Positions 17,959 through 27,321 of a stretch of 64,000 nucleotides of DNA are shown piece by piece. A program made the position numbers and the translations under genes. Source of the stretch: Bacteroidales bacterium (GTDB taxonomy: Bacteria > Bacteroidota > Bacteroidia > Bacteroidales > JAUNSR01); assembly GCA_030539115.1 (NCBI GenBank), contig JAUNSR010000011.1:1-64000 (forward strand), given 5' to 3'. The notes beneath the pieces were generated by a model, which was not told the DNA's origin, did not search any database, and saw nothing but the letters and a program-made list of their open reading frames with translations. Numbering within the stretch: the first letter of the stretch is position 1; every line of letters starts with the position of its first letter.

Positions 17959-20670
17959 ATGAAAAATAGATACATAATTGCCATAATACTTTTAGTTTCT
18001 CTTTTTGCAGTTTCGTGCAAGAACAATACTAATAAGAAGGAATATATAGTTGGAGTCTCTCAATGTTCGCTTGATGACGCCTGGCGTGAGTCTATGGTTA
18101 AGGAACTTATGGTTGAAGCATCCAATTATGATAATATAAAGCTTATAATAAAAGATGCTCATAATGACAATGAACTTCAAAAAAAGCAATTGAAGGAACT
18201 TGTTGATGAGGGTTCCGACATACTTATTGTTTCTCCTTTCGAATCTAAACCATTGGTTTCAACAATAGAAGAGATTAATGAATCAGGTATTCCGGTTATT
18301 ATTACGGATAGAAAGATAGAAAGCGATAATTATCTGTCTTTTGTTGGTGCAGACAACTTTTCAATCGGAAAGATGGCTGGAGAATATGCCTTTGCCAATG
18401 CTCCTAAGAATGCCAATATCCTTGAAATACAAGGTCTTGCTACCTCTTCTCCCGCCAAGGAAAGGCATGATGGCTTTATGAGTGCCATGATTGATAGACA
18501 GGATGTTTCATTTAAGGAAGTAAAAGGGAATTGGTTATATTCTGATGTTAAAGAGATTGTAAAGAAAGATTCTTTCCCTGATATAAATTTTATTTACTCT
18601 CATAATGATATGATGGCTATTGCCGCCAGAGAAATTTTCGGAGAGAAAAATTCAAAAGGTGAGAATATAAAAATTATTGGTATTGATGCAACTCCCGAAG
18701 CCGGTCTTGAGGCTGTGGCAGATGGAAGAATAGATGCTTCTTTCCTTTATCCAACCGGCGCTCAGGAACTCATAAAAGTTGTAGAGGATATTATCAATGG
18801 CAAAAAGATAGACAAGAATATTATTCTTGAATCAGGCTCTGTAGAAAAAAGAGCAGCCCAGAGTTTAATTCTTCAGTCAAAGAAAATGTTCCATTATCAG
18901 GAACAGATTCAAAAGCAGGCTTCAAAATTGGATGTTCTTTTCAATCAATATAATTTTATGACTACCTCCTTAGTAGTTATATCTTTACTGATGATCGGTT
19001 TTATCCTCCTCTCTGGATATGTTTACGTCGTTAATCACAGGATAAAAAGAGTAAACAATATTTTAAAGATGAAAAGCCTTAAGGAGGAGCAGCAAAATAA
19101 GAAACTTATTAAACTTAATGCCGAGATAGAGCAGGTCACTGCTCAAAAGCTTGCCTTTTTTACCAATGTTTCCCATGAAGTAAGGACTCCGTTGACTCTT
19201 ATTATCGGTCCCTTGGAGAGACTTATGCGTATTATGAATGAGAGTGAATATATATCGGATCTTGAATTGATTCATAAAAATGCATCCAGGCTTCTTCGTG
19301 TTATTAATCAAATACTTGATTTTAGAAAGGTTGAGAACAACAAGCAAACTCTAAAAATAGAAAAAACAGATATCATTGCCTTTACTGCAGAGGTTAAGAC
19401 ATATTTTGAAAAACTTGCCTCGATAAATAAGATTACATATACATTTGACACTGATATTAAAGAATCGAATATTTGGATCGATCAGGACCTGATAGAAAAG
19501 GTTCTTGTCAATCTGCTTTCAAATGCTTTTAAGTTTACAGAGAACAATGGCAATGTTTCAATCAGAATTTGGGACAATCACGACCGAGTGTTCATCTCGG
19601 TTAGAAATTCCGGTAAAGGAATAGAACAGAATAAAATAAATCATCTTTTTGACCGCTTTTATACCGACAGAAAGCAAGGCAGCTCAGGCACCGGCATCGG
19701 TCTTCATCTTGTAAAAGAGTATGTATCTATGCATAAAGGGGAGATTAAAGTTGACAGCAGCGTTAACAATTATGCTGAGTTTACATTTTTTCTTCCTAAG
19801 AATAAAGATATTCTGCTTGGTGAGAATGTTGCTGAGATTGACAACACTCTTAAAGAAAGTGTTGACAATGTCCTTAACGATGAGCTTCATAAAGAGATGC
19901 TTTCCAAAGTATATCCTTACACTGTTCTTGTAGTTGATGACGAAGATGATGTAAGAGAATATCTAAAAAGTGAGCTGTGTGATAATTTTAATGTTATTAC
20001 AGCTTCTAATGGAAAGCAAGGATTGGATATTCTACTAAAAGAAGATGTTTCCATAGTTTTAAGTGACGTAATGATGCCTGAGATGAACGGCTTTGATTTA
20101 TGCAAAAAAATAAAATCAGATATTGCAATTTCTCATATTCCTGTGATATTGCTCACTGCTCTGTCAGATATCAAACAGCAAATATATGGAATCACAGAGG
20201 GAGCCGACGCTTATATTAAAAAGCCATTCCATATTGATTTCTTAAAAGTCAAAATCATAAGCTTGCTTCAGCAAAGAGAAGTTTTAAGAGAAAAAATTAT
20301 CAGTGATTTGAACAATGGTCTAATTCCTGCTTTGTCACATGAAAAGGTTGAGTCGATGGACGATTTGTTTTTAAACAAATTCATGGAACAGTTGGAAAAA
20401 GTTTATTCTGACGCTGACTATAACATAGAAAAACTTAGCGAAGTGATGAATATGTCAAGAGGTCATTTGCATAGAAAAATAAAAAACCTTACAGGCATTA
20501 CTCCTGTTGAACTTCTAAGGAATTACCGACTCTCTAAGGCTGCCCAAATGCTGAAAGAAAAGAGATATAATGTAAATGAGATAACTTATATGACAGGTTT
20601 TTCCTCTCCCGCGTATTTTTCAAAATGCTTTAAATCAGTTTATAACACTACTCCGACCGATTATAAATAG
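17959..20670 (+). CDS. hybrid two-component sensor/AraC regulator, fructose type
   Basis: One 903-residue protein combining sensing and transcription control. In order: a signal sequence ending AVSC (Cys20); a periplasmic type-I sugar-binding fold (about 30-300, with VGVSQCSLDDAWR, IVSPFE, PVIITDRKI and FIYSHNDMMA); a transmembrane helix (about 335-360); a histidine kinase with His406 in SHEVRTP, an N box around Asn522 and G boxes; a receiver with Asp703; and an AraC-type helix-turn-helix (about 800-903). Sugar-binding-domain hybrids of this layout sense monosaccharides. The characterised Bacteroides thetaiotaomicron example BT1754 binds fructose and drives fructan use. Position next to GH32 and fructokinase genes fits the same ligand. 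Likely targets are the genes just downstream. Confidence 0.93.
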   Translation: MKNRYIIAIILLVSLFAVSCKNNTNKKEYIVGVSQCSLDDAWRESMVKELMVEASNYDNIKLIIKDAHNDNELQKKQLKELVDEGSDILIVSPFESKPLVSTIEEINESGIPVIITDRKIESDNYLSFVGADNFSIGKMAGEYAFANAPKNANILEIQGLATSSPAKERHDGFMSAMIDRQDVSFKEVKGNWLYSDVKEIVKKDSFPDINFIYSHNDMMAIAAREIFGEKNSKGENIKIIGIDATPEAGLEAVADGRIDASFLYPTGAQELIKVVEDIINGKKIDKNIILESGSVEKRAAQSLILQSKKMFHYQEQIQKQASKLDVLFNQYNFMTTSLVVISLLMIGFILLSGYVYVVNHRIKRVNNILKMKSLKEEQQNKKLIKLNAEIEQVTAQKLAFFTNVSHEVRTPLTLIIGPLERLMRIMNESEYISDLELIHKNASRLLRVINQILDFRKVENNKQTLKIEKTDIIAFTAEVKTYFEKLASINKITYTFDTDIKESNIWIDQDLIEKVLVNLLSNAFKFTENNGNVSIRIWDNHDRVFISVRNSGKGIEQNKINHLFDRFYTDRKQGSSGTGIGLHLVKEYVSMHKGEIKVDSSVNNYAEFTFFLPKNKDILLGENVAEIDNTLKESVDNVLNDELHKEMLSKVYPYTVLVVDDEDDVREYLKSELCDNFNVITASNGKQGLDILLKEDVSIVLSDVMMPEMNGFDLCKKIKSDIAISHIPVILLTALSDIKQQIYGITEGADAYIKKPFHIDFLKVKIISLLQQREVLREKIISDLNNGLIPALSHEKVESMDDLFLNKFMEQLEKVYSDADYNIEKLSEVMNMSRGHLHRKIKNLTGITPVELLRNYRLSKAAQMLKEKRYNVNEITYMTGFSSPAYFSKCFKSVYNTTPTDYK

Positions 20671-20681
20671 CATTATATATA

Positions 20682-20748
20682 ACAATTGTCGCATTAATGA
20701 TACAAATGTTTTATATGTGACAATTGTTATGTTTTTTATTTCAAATGT
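20682..20748. promoter_or_regulatory. four phased CAAWTGT boxes, candidate operator of the hybrid regulator
   Basis: The motif (A/T)CAA(T/A)TGT occurs at 20682, 20702, 20720 and 20741, so spacings are 20, 18 and 21 bases, about two helical turns each. The first and third copies also lie in a near-perfect 16-bp inverted repeat (20679-20694 and 20715-20730). The array begins 12 bases after the regulator stop codon and ends 25 bases before a -7 element. That is the expected place for an AraC-type activator. The inverted repeat is followed by a short T-run, so it could also serve as a terminator. Confidence 0.55.
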
Positions 20749-20773
20749 TATAATCAAAAAAATTCCGCGAATC

Positions 20774-20781
20774 TATTTTTG
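20774..20781 (+). promoter_or_regulatory. -7 element of the fructan operon
   Basis: TATTTTTG followed by GACC matches TAnnTTTG, 34 bases before the ATG of the outer-membrane gene. There is no -33 TTTG at about 19 bases upstream, which is consistent with an activator-dependent promoter served by the boxes at 20682-20748. Confidence 0.55.
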
Positions 20782-20815
20782 GACCGTTTTCAATCTCTAA
20801 CGATTAACTTAGATT

Positions 20816-23116
20816 ATGCAGAATAAAACAACCATTAAAACCGCAGCAATTTGTCTTTGTGCAACAATGATTACAATAAATGTATCTGCACAGGAGAAAA
20901 ATGATTCTATCGATGTTAACAGCAAAAAGACCAATGAAGAGGGCAACAGAAATGTGATGCTTAATGCTTCTAACGCAAATGGCCCGAGAGAAATCTCTAT
21001 AGGCTTGCCAGGAGGCGATGTCAACGTTTTGGAAAATGGTCTTCCCGTAGTTTTTGCAACTAATCCCCATAGTGTTGAGACTCATTGGCGTTCGGACGGC
21101 AGTTTAAGCCATGTCGGACTTCTTAAGATTACAGAAACAGCCATTACCACCGGTAATATTGGCTATGCTGTCAATTCTTTCTCTGAGTTGGGAAGTGAGG
21201 GTTTTAAAGGTAAAGTCAATTATTCAACAAATCATTTTGGAAAACAGCAATTTGATATCAATATTAATGGTAATATTGGCAAAGACTGGTTTTACAGCGG
21301 AAGTATTTATCAAAACTTTGATCCGGGCAGCACAAAGATGGTATTTACTCCTTTTCAAGACAAGACATCAATCTATAAGGCTGCCATAACAAAAAAATAC
21401 AACAACAATAAAGGCAGTTTGTCTGTCATTTATCATTATAGCAACTCCAATGCTTTATCTACAGCCTCTACAGCTGCTCCTTTTATTTATGTTGGAGACG
21501 GAAGTGTTGAGCAGATTCCGGGTTTCTCTTTAGGAACAAGTTCTTATCTTCCTTCAAACGGAGAACTTGTTTATATGGATATCAAAACAGGAGAGATAAA
21601 AAAGACTACCCTTAATGATGCTTCCAAAAATAGAGGAAATGAAATTTCTCTTATAAATACCTATAAGTGGAATAACGGGTTGGAATGGAAAACAATGTTT
21701 AAATATGACGATGCTTTAGGATCAAGAATCTATCAAACACCGATGTCTCTTGAAATGAAATCAGTGTCAGACGGTTATAAGCTTGTCAACAATGATGGTT
21801 CTCTTTCAGATTATAAGGGATATGTGCAAAGCAGAATGTCTTGTTTCAACAGAGGAGATATTAAAGACATCCTTTTGACAAGCGAGCTTTCACAAAAGAA
21901 CAGTAATAACACTTGGCGAATTGGTATAAACCAGTGGCACTATATAGTAGACTATTCATCAAATACTTCAATGTATGATCAAACTGTTGAAGCGAGTCCT
22001 TCAAGACTTACAAAGGATGGAACGACATTCTATTATGATTTTAACAAGAATGCTTCCGAATACTATAAAGGAAATGAAAATAAATTAGCCATTTATGGCA
22101 ATCATGAATGGAATGTTACAGATAAATTTGATGTTTATTATGGTGCAAGAGTTGAATATCAGAGATTAAAAGGCGAAAATGCCGCTGTTTATGCCAATGA
22201 CGGCACTGCTGTCGGCAGATTCCCGAACTATCATTTAGGAGCAACTTATAATGTTAATGGAATGACCGGTGTAATTGCCGCACAGCCTTTTGAATACAAT
22301 TGGATTAACGGTGCTTTTACAGCTGCATTGACCTATAAGTTTAATAATAACTTTGGTTTGACAGGTGACTTTACTTATAATTCTCAGCATGTAAAGATGG
22401 AGAGTTTTTCACCTGCCGAGCTTCCAAACACAGGCAGGGTAATAATACCTCTTGCTCAGGGCGGCTTTTATTACAACAACGATTGGGTGAGTCTTACCTC
22501 TCTTGTTTCCTATATTTCAAAGAGCAACAACAACTCAACTCTCAATTTAATCAATCCTGACGATGCCTCTGAGATTAAAGCTGCACCTTTATGCTATGAT
22601 ATCCAGACTCTTGGATGGACAACTGACGCTGTTGTCAAGCCATTTAAGAATTTTGATGTTCATATGAGATTTACATATCAAAATCCAACTTATAAGAAAT
22701 ATGAGACCAGTGTAACTTTTGTCAACGGCAAGACTCAAACTATTGACGTTACCGGAAATACGGTGACAGAGATTCCGAAAGTGCTTATTGAAATCGATCC
22801 GAGCTACTATATAACTGAAAAGCTTAAGCTTTGGGCAAGTTTCAGATATTTCAGCAAGACTTATGCTAACATTGAGAATGCTTATTTCTTTAATGGAAGA
22901 TGGGAAACTTTTGGAGGCTTAAACTGGAAAGTAAACAAAAATCTCTCTTTGGGAACTACCGTCATTAATTTCCTTAATCAGACCGGTGCAAGCGGAAGCA
23001 TTGCCGGGGCTGAGCTTACCAAAAAAGAGGATGCCTCTTTACATAATGGAAAATGGATGGCAGGAAGTTATATAAGGCCATTTACTGTTGAATTTTCAGC
23101 AAACATTACTTTCTAA
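20816..23116 (+). CDS. TonB-dependent receptor-like outer-membrane barrel
   Basis: A 766-residue secreted protein: the signal peptide ends near VSAQ (about residue 24). A short plug-like segment follows (ISIGLPGGDVNVLENGLP, then VGLLKITE and SGFAVNSF-like strands). The remainder is long alternating beta-strands ending in SANITF, a typical aromatic outer-membrane C-terminus. It is shorter than SusC proteins (about 1000) and lacks the N-terminal carboxypeptidase-regulatory-like domain. No SusD follows. Being first in the fructan operon, it probably imports fructo-oligosaccharides. Whether it truly depends on TonB is unclear because I could not see a clear TonB box. Confidence 0.7.
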   Translation: MQNKTTIKTAAICLCATMITINVSAQEKNDSIDVNSKKTNEEGNRNVMLNASNANGPREISIGLPGGDVNVLENGLPVVFATNPHSVETHWRSDGSLSHVGLLKITETAITTGNIGYAVNSFSELGSEGFKGKVNYSTNHFGKQQFDININGNIGKDWFYSGSIYQNFDPGSTKMVFTPFQDKTSIYKAAITKKYNNNKGSLSVIYHYSNSNALSTASTAAPFIYVGDGSVEQIPGFSLGTSSYLPSNGELVYMDIKTGEIKKTTLNDASKNRGNEISLINTYKWNNGLEWKTMFKYDDALGSRIYQTPMSLEMKSVSDGYKLVNNDGSLSDYKGYVQSRMSCFNRGDIKDILLTSELSQKNSNNTWRIGINQWHYIVDYSSNTSMYDQTVEASPSRLTKDGTTFYYDFNKNASEYYKGNENKLAIYGNHEWNVTDKFDVYYGARVEYQRLKGENAAVYANDGTAVGRFPNYHLGATYNVNGMTGVIAAQPFEYNWINGAFTAALTYKFNNNFGLTGDFTYNSQHVKMESFSPAELPNTGRVIIPLAQGGFYYNNDWVSLTSLVSYISKSNNNSTLNLINPDDASEIKAAPLCYDIQTLGWTTDAVVKPFKNFDVHMRFTYQNPTYKKYETSVTFVNGKTQTIDVTGNTVTEIPKVLIEIDPSYYITEKLKLWASFRYFSKTYANIENAYFFNGRWETFGGLNWKVNKNLSLGTTVINFLNQTGASGSIAGAELTKKEDASLHNGKWMAGSYIRPFTVEFSANITF

Positions 23117-23180
23117 AATTATTCATACAAAAAAGATATTTATAATAACAATAATATTTATACAAATAATCGACAACATA

Positions 23181-25043
23181 ATGAAACCTATAATTATACC
23201 AATCATTTCTTTATTTGCCTCCTCGATGATGCTCTCCTCATGCAGCAGCTCTGTCAAGGATTTAAACATCTCCAAAATCAATGAATCGATTTCTATTGTT
23301 GAGGTTAATAAGCCTTCAAAATATATTCTTCTTCCTATTCAGGAAGATGCGCAGGAATCAAAGGTAAAGCTTATGACCGGCTCTAAAGCCGATACAGAGA
23401 TGGACGTTCGAATAGCAAATAACAGGATTGATTATTATGTGCCGTTTGCTTTAACTGCAAATAATACAAATAAGGTGGAGATAAAAAATCCTTCGTTAAA
23501 TTCAATTTTATTTGATTCAATTAAGGTTAGTGACAGTTTCGATGCTCAAAACAGAGAAAGATTTCGCCCCCTTTATCATCATACACCTCTTTATGGCTGG
23601 ATGAATGATGCCAATGGACTTGTGTATAAAGATGGTGAATATCACCTTTATTTCCAATACAATCCTTATGGATCTATGTGGGGAAATATGCATTGGGGAC
23701 ACTCAGTGAGCAAAGACTTAGTAAATTGGGAACATCTCCCGGCAGCTATTGAAAGAGATACTCTCGGTCATATTTTTTCAGGGAGCTCAGTTGTGGATTT
23801 CAACAACAGTGCAAATTATGGCGACAACACTATCGTCTCTTTCTATACCTCAGCAAGCGACAAAAACGGTCAAATTCAATGCATGGCTTATTCAAAAGAC
23901 AATGGTAACACATTTACCAAATATGAAAAGAACCCTATTCTAACCTCCGAGCTCAAAGATTTTCGTGATCCTAAAGTTTTTTGGTATGCTCCTCAAAATA
24001 AATGGATAATGATTGTCTCTGCCGATAAGGAGATGAGATTTTATCAGTCTAAGGACTTAAAGCAATGGGATTACATGAGCGCATTTGGAAAAGGCTATGG
24101 CGCCTTGCCAAGTCAGTTTGAATGTCCTGATATGGTTGAACTGCCTGTTGATGGGAATCCTGATAAAAAGAAATGGGCTTTAATAGTAAATATTAATCCC
24201 GGAGGATTGTTTGGCGGAAGTGCCACACAATATTTTGTAGGTGATTTCGATGGTGAAAAATTTATTTGCAACACTGAACCAAATGAAGTAAAATGGCTCG
24301 ATTGGGGTAAAGATCATTATGCAACAGTTACATTCTCTAATACTTCCGATAGAGTGATTGCCGTGCCTTGGATGAGCAATTGGCAATATTGCCAAATTGT
24401 TCCTACAAAACAATTTAGAAGCGCCAATGCTTTGCCAAGAGAATTGACAATGTATTCTCAGGACAACAATGTTTTCCTTGCTGCAAACCCTGTCGCTGAA
24501 ACTCTTAAACTTAGAAAAGAGACTAAGTCTTTTAATAATATTGATCTGTCAAAGGATTACGTTATTGAGTCGATGCTTGATGATAATCAAGGTGCCTATG
24601 AAATTGAGATGAGTATAACATCTTTAAGGCCTGATTATGACTTGACCCTTCAACTGACAAATTCATTGGGTGAGTATGTTGACATTACTCTTGATTCTGA
24701 AAATAATAAGATAATAATGGATAGAAGCAAGAGTGGAATTGTTGATTTCGGCGCTGATTCCAAACCTCATGAAATAGAAAATCATGATAATAGAAAGACA
24801 AATTCAATTAATTATATCAACGATTTTGCTTTAGGTACATGGGCTCCGTTGGCAAATAATGAAAAAAGTCATAAACTTAGAATATTTGTAGATAGATGCT
24901 CTGTTGAAATATTCCTTGACAATGGTAAAGTGGTTATGACAAATCTTGTTTTCCCTAATGAGTGGTATAATACACTTAAACTTATCAATAAAAAAGGAAA
25001 GGTTAATGTTGACGAGCTAAACATTTATAAATTGTCGCTTTAA
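23181..25043 (+). CDS. GH32 fructan hydrolase lipoprotein (levanase/inulinase)
   Basis: Hydrolyses beta-fructosides (levan, inulin, sucrose or fructo-oligosaccharides). The three GH32 catalytic positions are present: nucleophile Asp143 in WMNDANG, Asp263 in FRDP, and acid/base Glu314 in ECPD. The five-bladed propeller is followed by a C-terminal beta-sandwich with FVDRCSVEIFLDNG. An N-terminal region of about 100 residues precedes the catalytic domain, as in many Bacteroidetes GH32 enzymes. I chose the ATG at 23181 because it begins a lipoprotein signal (MMLSSCSSS). An upstream in-frame TTG at 23088 would overlap the barrel gene and add an implausible leader. It lacks a G-rich surface-export signal after the lipid cysteine, so cell-surface or periplasmic location is open. 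Confidence 0.93.
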   Translation: MKPIIIPIISLFASSMMLSSCSSSVKDLNISKINESISIVEVNKPSKYILLPIQEDAQESKVKLMTGSKADTEMDVRIANNRIDYYVPFALTANNTNKVEIKNPSLNSILFDSIKVSDSFDAQNRERFRPLYHHTPLYGWMNDANGLVYKDGEYHLYFQYNPYGSMWGNMHWGHSVSKDLVNWEHLPAAIERDTLGHIFSGSSVVDFNNSANYGDNTIVSFYTSASDKNGQIQCMAYSKDNGNTFTKYEKNPILTSELKDFRDPKVFWYAPQNKWIMIVSADKEMRFYQSKDLKQWDYMSAFGKGYGALPSQFECPDMVELPVDGNPDKKKWALIVNINPGGLFGGSATQYFVGDFDGEKFICNTEPNEVKWLDWGKDHYATVTFSNTSDRVIAVPWMSNWQYCQIVPTKQFRSANALPRELTMYSQDNNVFLAANPVAETLKLRKETKSFNNIDLSKDYVIESMLDDNQGAYEIEMSITSLRPDYDLTLQLTNSLGEYVDITLDSENNKIIMDRSKSGIVDFGADSKPHEIENHDNRKTNSINYINDFALGTWAPLANNEKSHKLRIFVDRCSVEIFLDNGKVVMTNLVFPNEWYNTLKLINKKGKVNVDELNIYKLSL

Positions 25044-25097
25044 GATACTCTCTTTTTAAATATTACGAATTACTTACAAAACAACCATACAACATTT

Positions 25098-26258
25098 ATG
25101 AATCAGGTTAAAAATATATATTTAAAACTTATACCGGTGATGATTGCATTCTTTGCCATGGGGTTTGTCGACCTTGTTGGCATTGCTGCCAATTATGTAA
25201 AAGCCGATTTCAATCTCAGCGATACGACAGCCAATCTATTGCCTTCAATGGTGTTTTTTTGGTTCCTTATTTTTTCTGTTCCAACCGGAATGTTGATGAA
25301 TAAGATAGGGCGAAGAAAAACAGTAATATTAAGTCTTGCCATTACAGTTGTGTCATTGTTGATACCTGTTTTAAACTACAGCTTCACATCAATGCTTATC
25401 TCTTTTTCTCTTTTGGGAATCGGCAATGCAATAATGCAGGTATCTCTTAATCCGCTCCTTTCCAATCTTATCAGTGGCGATAAGTTGGCGAGCTCTCTTA
25501 CATTTGGACAATTTGTAAAGGCAATAGCATCATTTATCGCTCCTATTATTGCGGGATGGGCTGCCTTTAGCTTCGGAAACTGGCGGTTGCTATATCCAAT
25601 CTTTATGTTTATAGCTGTTTTGGCGGTAATTTTATTGGGCATTATAAGGATTAAAGAAAACGACAACTCTCAAGAGAAGTTCTCCACTTTTAAGCAATGC
25701 TTTTCTCTTCTTGGAAACAGCTTTGTGCTTTTATCTTTCCTGGGGATTATGTGCCATGTCGGGGTTGATGTGGGAACAAATGTCACTGCCCCTAAGATAT
25801 TGATGGAGAGATTGGGGCTGACGCTTGCCGAGGCTGGCTATGCAACAAGTATTTATTTTCTTTTCCGTACTTTAGGATGTTTTTCGGGCACCTTTATTCT
25901 TGCCAAGATCTCTTCAAAAAAATTCTTCGCTCTAAGTACATTATTAATGCTTTTTGGAATGTCGGGATTGCTCTTTGCTCAATCGGAAATACTGTTTTAT
26001 ATTTGTATTGCCCTGATTGGTTTTGGAAATTCAAATATTTTCCCTGTAATTTTCTCTCAAGCTCTTTTGCATCTTCCAAATAAGCAGAATGAGGTTTCAG
26101 GTCTTATGATCATGGGACTTTTTGGCGGCACTGTTTTCCCTATTCTCATGGGGATTGCCTCTGATGCCTTGATGTCTCAAATCGGTGCTGTAATTGTTAT
26201 GCTTGTCGGGGTTGTTTATCTTATCAGTTATACTGTAAATATTAAAAAATTTAATTAA
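25098..26258 (+). CDS. MFS sugar transporter
   Basis: Inner-membrane transporter of 386 residues with about 12 hydrophobic helices. It carries a loop motif (MLMNKIGRRKTV) of the major facilitator type between helices 2 and 3. It resembles the FucP-like sugar:proton symporters that accompany fructan operons in Bacteroides (for example next to the fructokinase gene). It would import fructose released by the GH32 enzyme. The 54-base spacing from GH32 and one base to the kinase gene indicate an operon. Confidence 0.85.
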   Translation: MNQVKNIYLKLIPVMIAFFAMGFVDLVGIAANYVKADFNLSDTTANLLPSMVFFWFLIFSVPTGMLMNKIGRRKTVILSLAITVVSLLIPVLNYSFTSMLISFSLLGIGNAIMQVSLNPLLSNLISGDKLASSLTFGQFVKAIASFIAPIIAGWAAFSFGNWRLLYPIFMFIAVLAVILLGIIRIKENDNSQEKFSTFKQCFSLLGNSFVLLSFLGIMCHVGVDVGTNVTAPKILMERLGLTLAEAGYATSIYFLFRTLGCFSGTFILAKISSKKFFALSTLLMLFGMSGLLFAQSEILFYICIALIGFGNSNIFPVIFSQALLHLPNKQNEVSGLMIMGLFGGTVFPILMGIASDALMSQIGAVIVMLVGVVYLISYTVNIKKFN

Positions 26259-26259
26259 A

Positions 26260-27150
26260 ATGAAAAACATAGTTGTTGGGTTGGGGGAAGCTCTTTGGGA
26301 TCTTCTTCCTGAAGGGAAAAAACTTGGTGGCGCCCCTGCTAATTTTGCATACAATGTCTCTCAATTGGGAATCGAGTCTTACGTTGTAAGTGCTGTTGGT
26401 AATGATGTTCTTGGAAAAGAGATACTTGAAGTCTTTGACTCTAAAAATATGAAGTATATCATTAATAGAGTTGACAAAAAAACAGGCTCAGTAAATGTAG
26501 AACTTGACAGCAACGGAATCCCGAGCTATGAGATAATACAAGATGTTGCATGGGATAATATGACTCTTACTGATGAGATAATTGAACTTGCATCTAAGAC
26601 TACTGCCGTTTGTTTCGGCTCTTTGGCTCAAAGAGGAGCTAAAAGCAGAAAGATGATTAACGGCTTCATCGATGCAATGCCAAATAATGACAAGGTTTTG
26701 AAAATTTTTGATATAAATCTCCGTCAGAATTATTTCTCGAAAGATATTGTCGTTGACTCTCTGAAAAGATGCAATGTCTTGAAAATAAATGACGAGGAAC
26801 TTATTGTTGTCTCTCATTTGCTCGGGTATATTACAACTGAGCCGGATCATGTGTGCCGTCAGCTTATCAAGGACTACAATCTTAAAATGCTTATACTTAC
26901 CTGCGGAACAAAAGGCAGCTCAATCTATTATGATAATGAAATCTCATTTATGGATACTCCAAAAGTAAAAGTTGCAGACACCGTAGGTGCAGGCGATTCG
27001 TTTACTGCAGCATTTTGTGTCTCAATACTTAATGGAAAATCGATTAAAGAGGCTCATAAAAATGCTGTTCAAGTATCTGCTTATATCTGCACTTGTGCGG
27101 GAGCCATGCCTTTATTGCCTAAATCTTTTGTAGATGCAGTAAATAATTAG
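26260..27150 (+). CDS. fructokinase, PfkB family
   Basis: Phosphorylates the imported sugar, most likely fructose to fructose-6-phosphate. The ribokinase/PfkB signatures are visible: GEALWDLLPEGKKLGGAPANFA near the N-terminus (residues about 8-29, with the sugar-contacting GGAPAN), and the C-terminal DTVGAGDSFTAAF motif with the catalytic Asp at about residue 247. The length of 296 residues is typical. It starts one base after the transporter stop codon and ends the fructan operon before a bidirectional terminator. Confidence 0.92.
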   Translation: MKNIVVGLGEALWDLLPEGKKLGGAPANFAYNVSQLGIESYVVSAVGNDVLGKEILEVFDSKNMKYIINRVDKKTGSVNVELDSNGIPSYEIIQDVAWDNMTLTDEIIELASKTTAVCFGSLAQRGAKSRKMINGFIDAMPNNDKVLKIFDINLRQNYFSKDIVVDSLKRCNVLKINDEELIVVSHLLGYITTEPDHVCRQLIKDYNLKMLILTCGTKGSSIYYDNEISFMDTPKVKVADTVGAGDSFTAAFCVSILNGKSIKEAHKNAVQVSAYICTCAGAMPLLPKSFVDAVNN

Positions 27151-27211
27151 TAGGCAGTTTGTAAAACCTGAAATATTAAAATAGCATTCTTTGTCTTTAA
27201 TGCAGTAAAAA

Positions 27212-27246
27212 AAATCAGGCAGTAATTAAAACTGCCTGATTTTTTA
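27212..27246. terminator. bidirectional terminator between fructokinase and acyl-CoA ligase genes
   Basis: A perfect 9-bp stem, ATCAGGCAG (27214-27222) and CTGCCTGAT (27232-27240), is flanked by an A-run upstream and a T-run downstream. It can end both the plus-strand fructan operon and the convergent minus-strand ligase gene. Confidence 0.9.
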
Positions 27247-27321
27247 TTTAATATTCTTTTGTACAGCACTCTAAATCTTTTAGAATGCCTTTTAAATGGC
27301 CGTTTTTTATAAGCATACCTA

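Noticed and set aside
20679-20735. Inverted repeat after the hybrid regulator as a simple terminator
   Set aside because: The arms are AT-rich with a 20-base loop, and the extra phased copies outside the hairpin fit an operator better; a double role is not excluded.
23088-23180. Upstream extension of the GH32 gene from a TTG
   Set aside because: It overlaps the barrel gene and puts a non-signal sequence before a good lipoprotein signal peptide at 23181.
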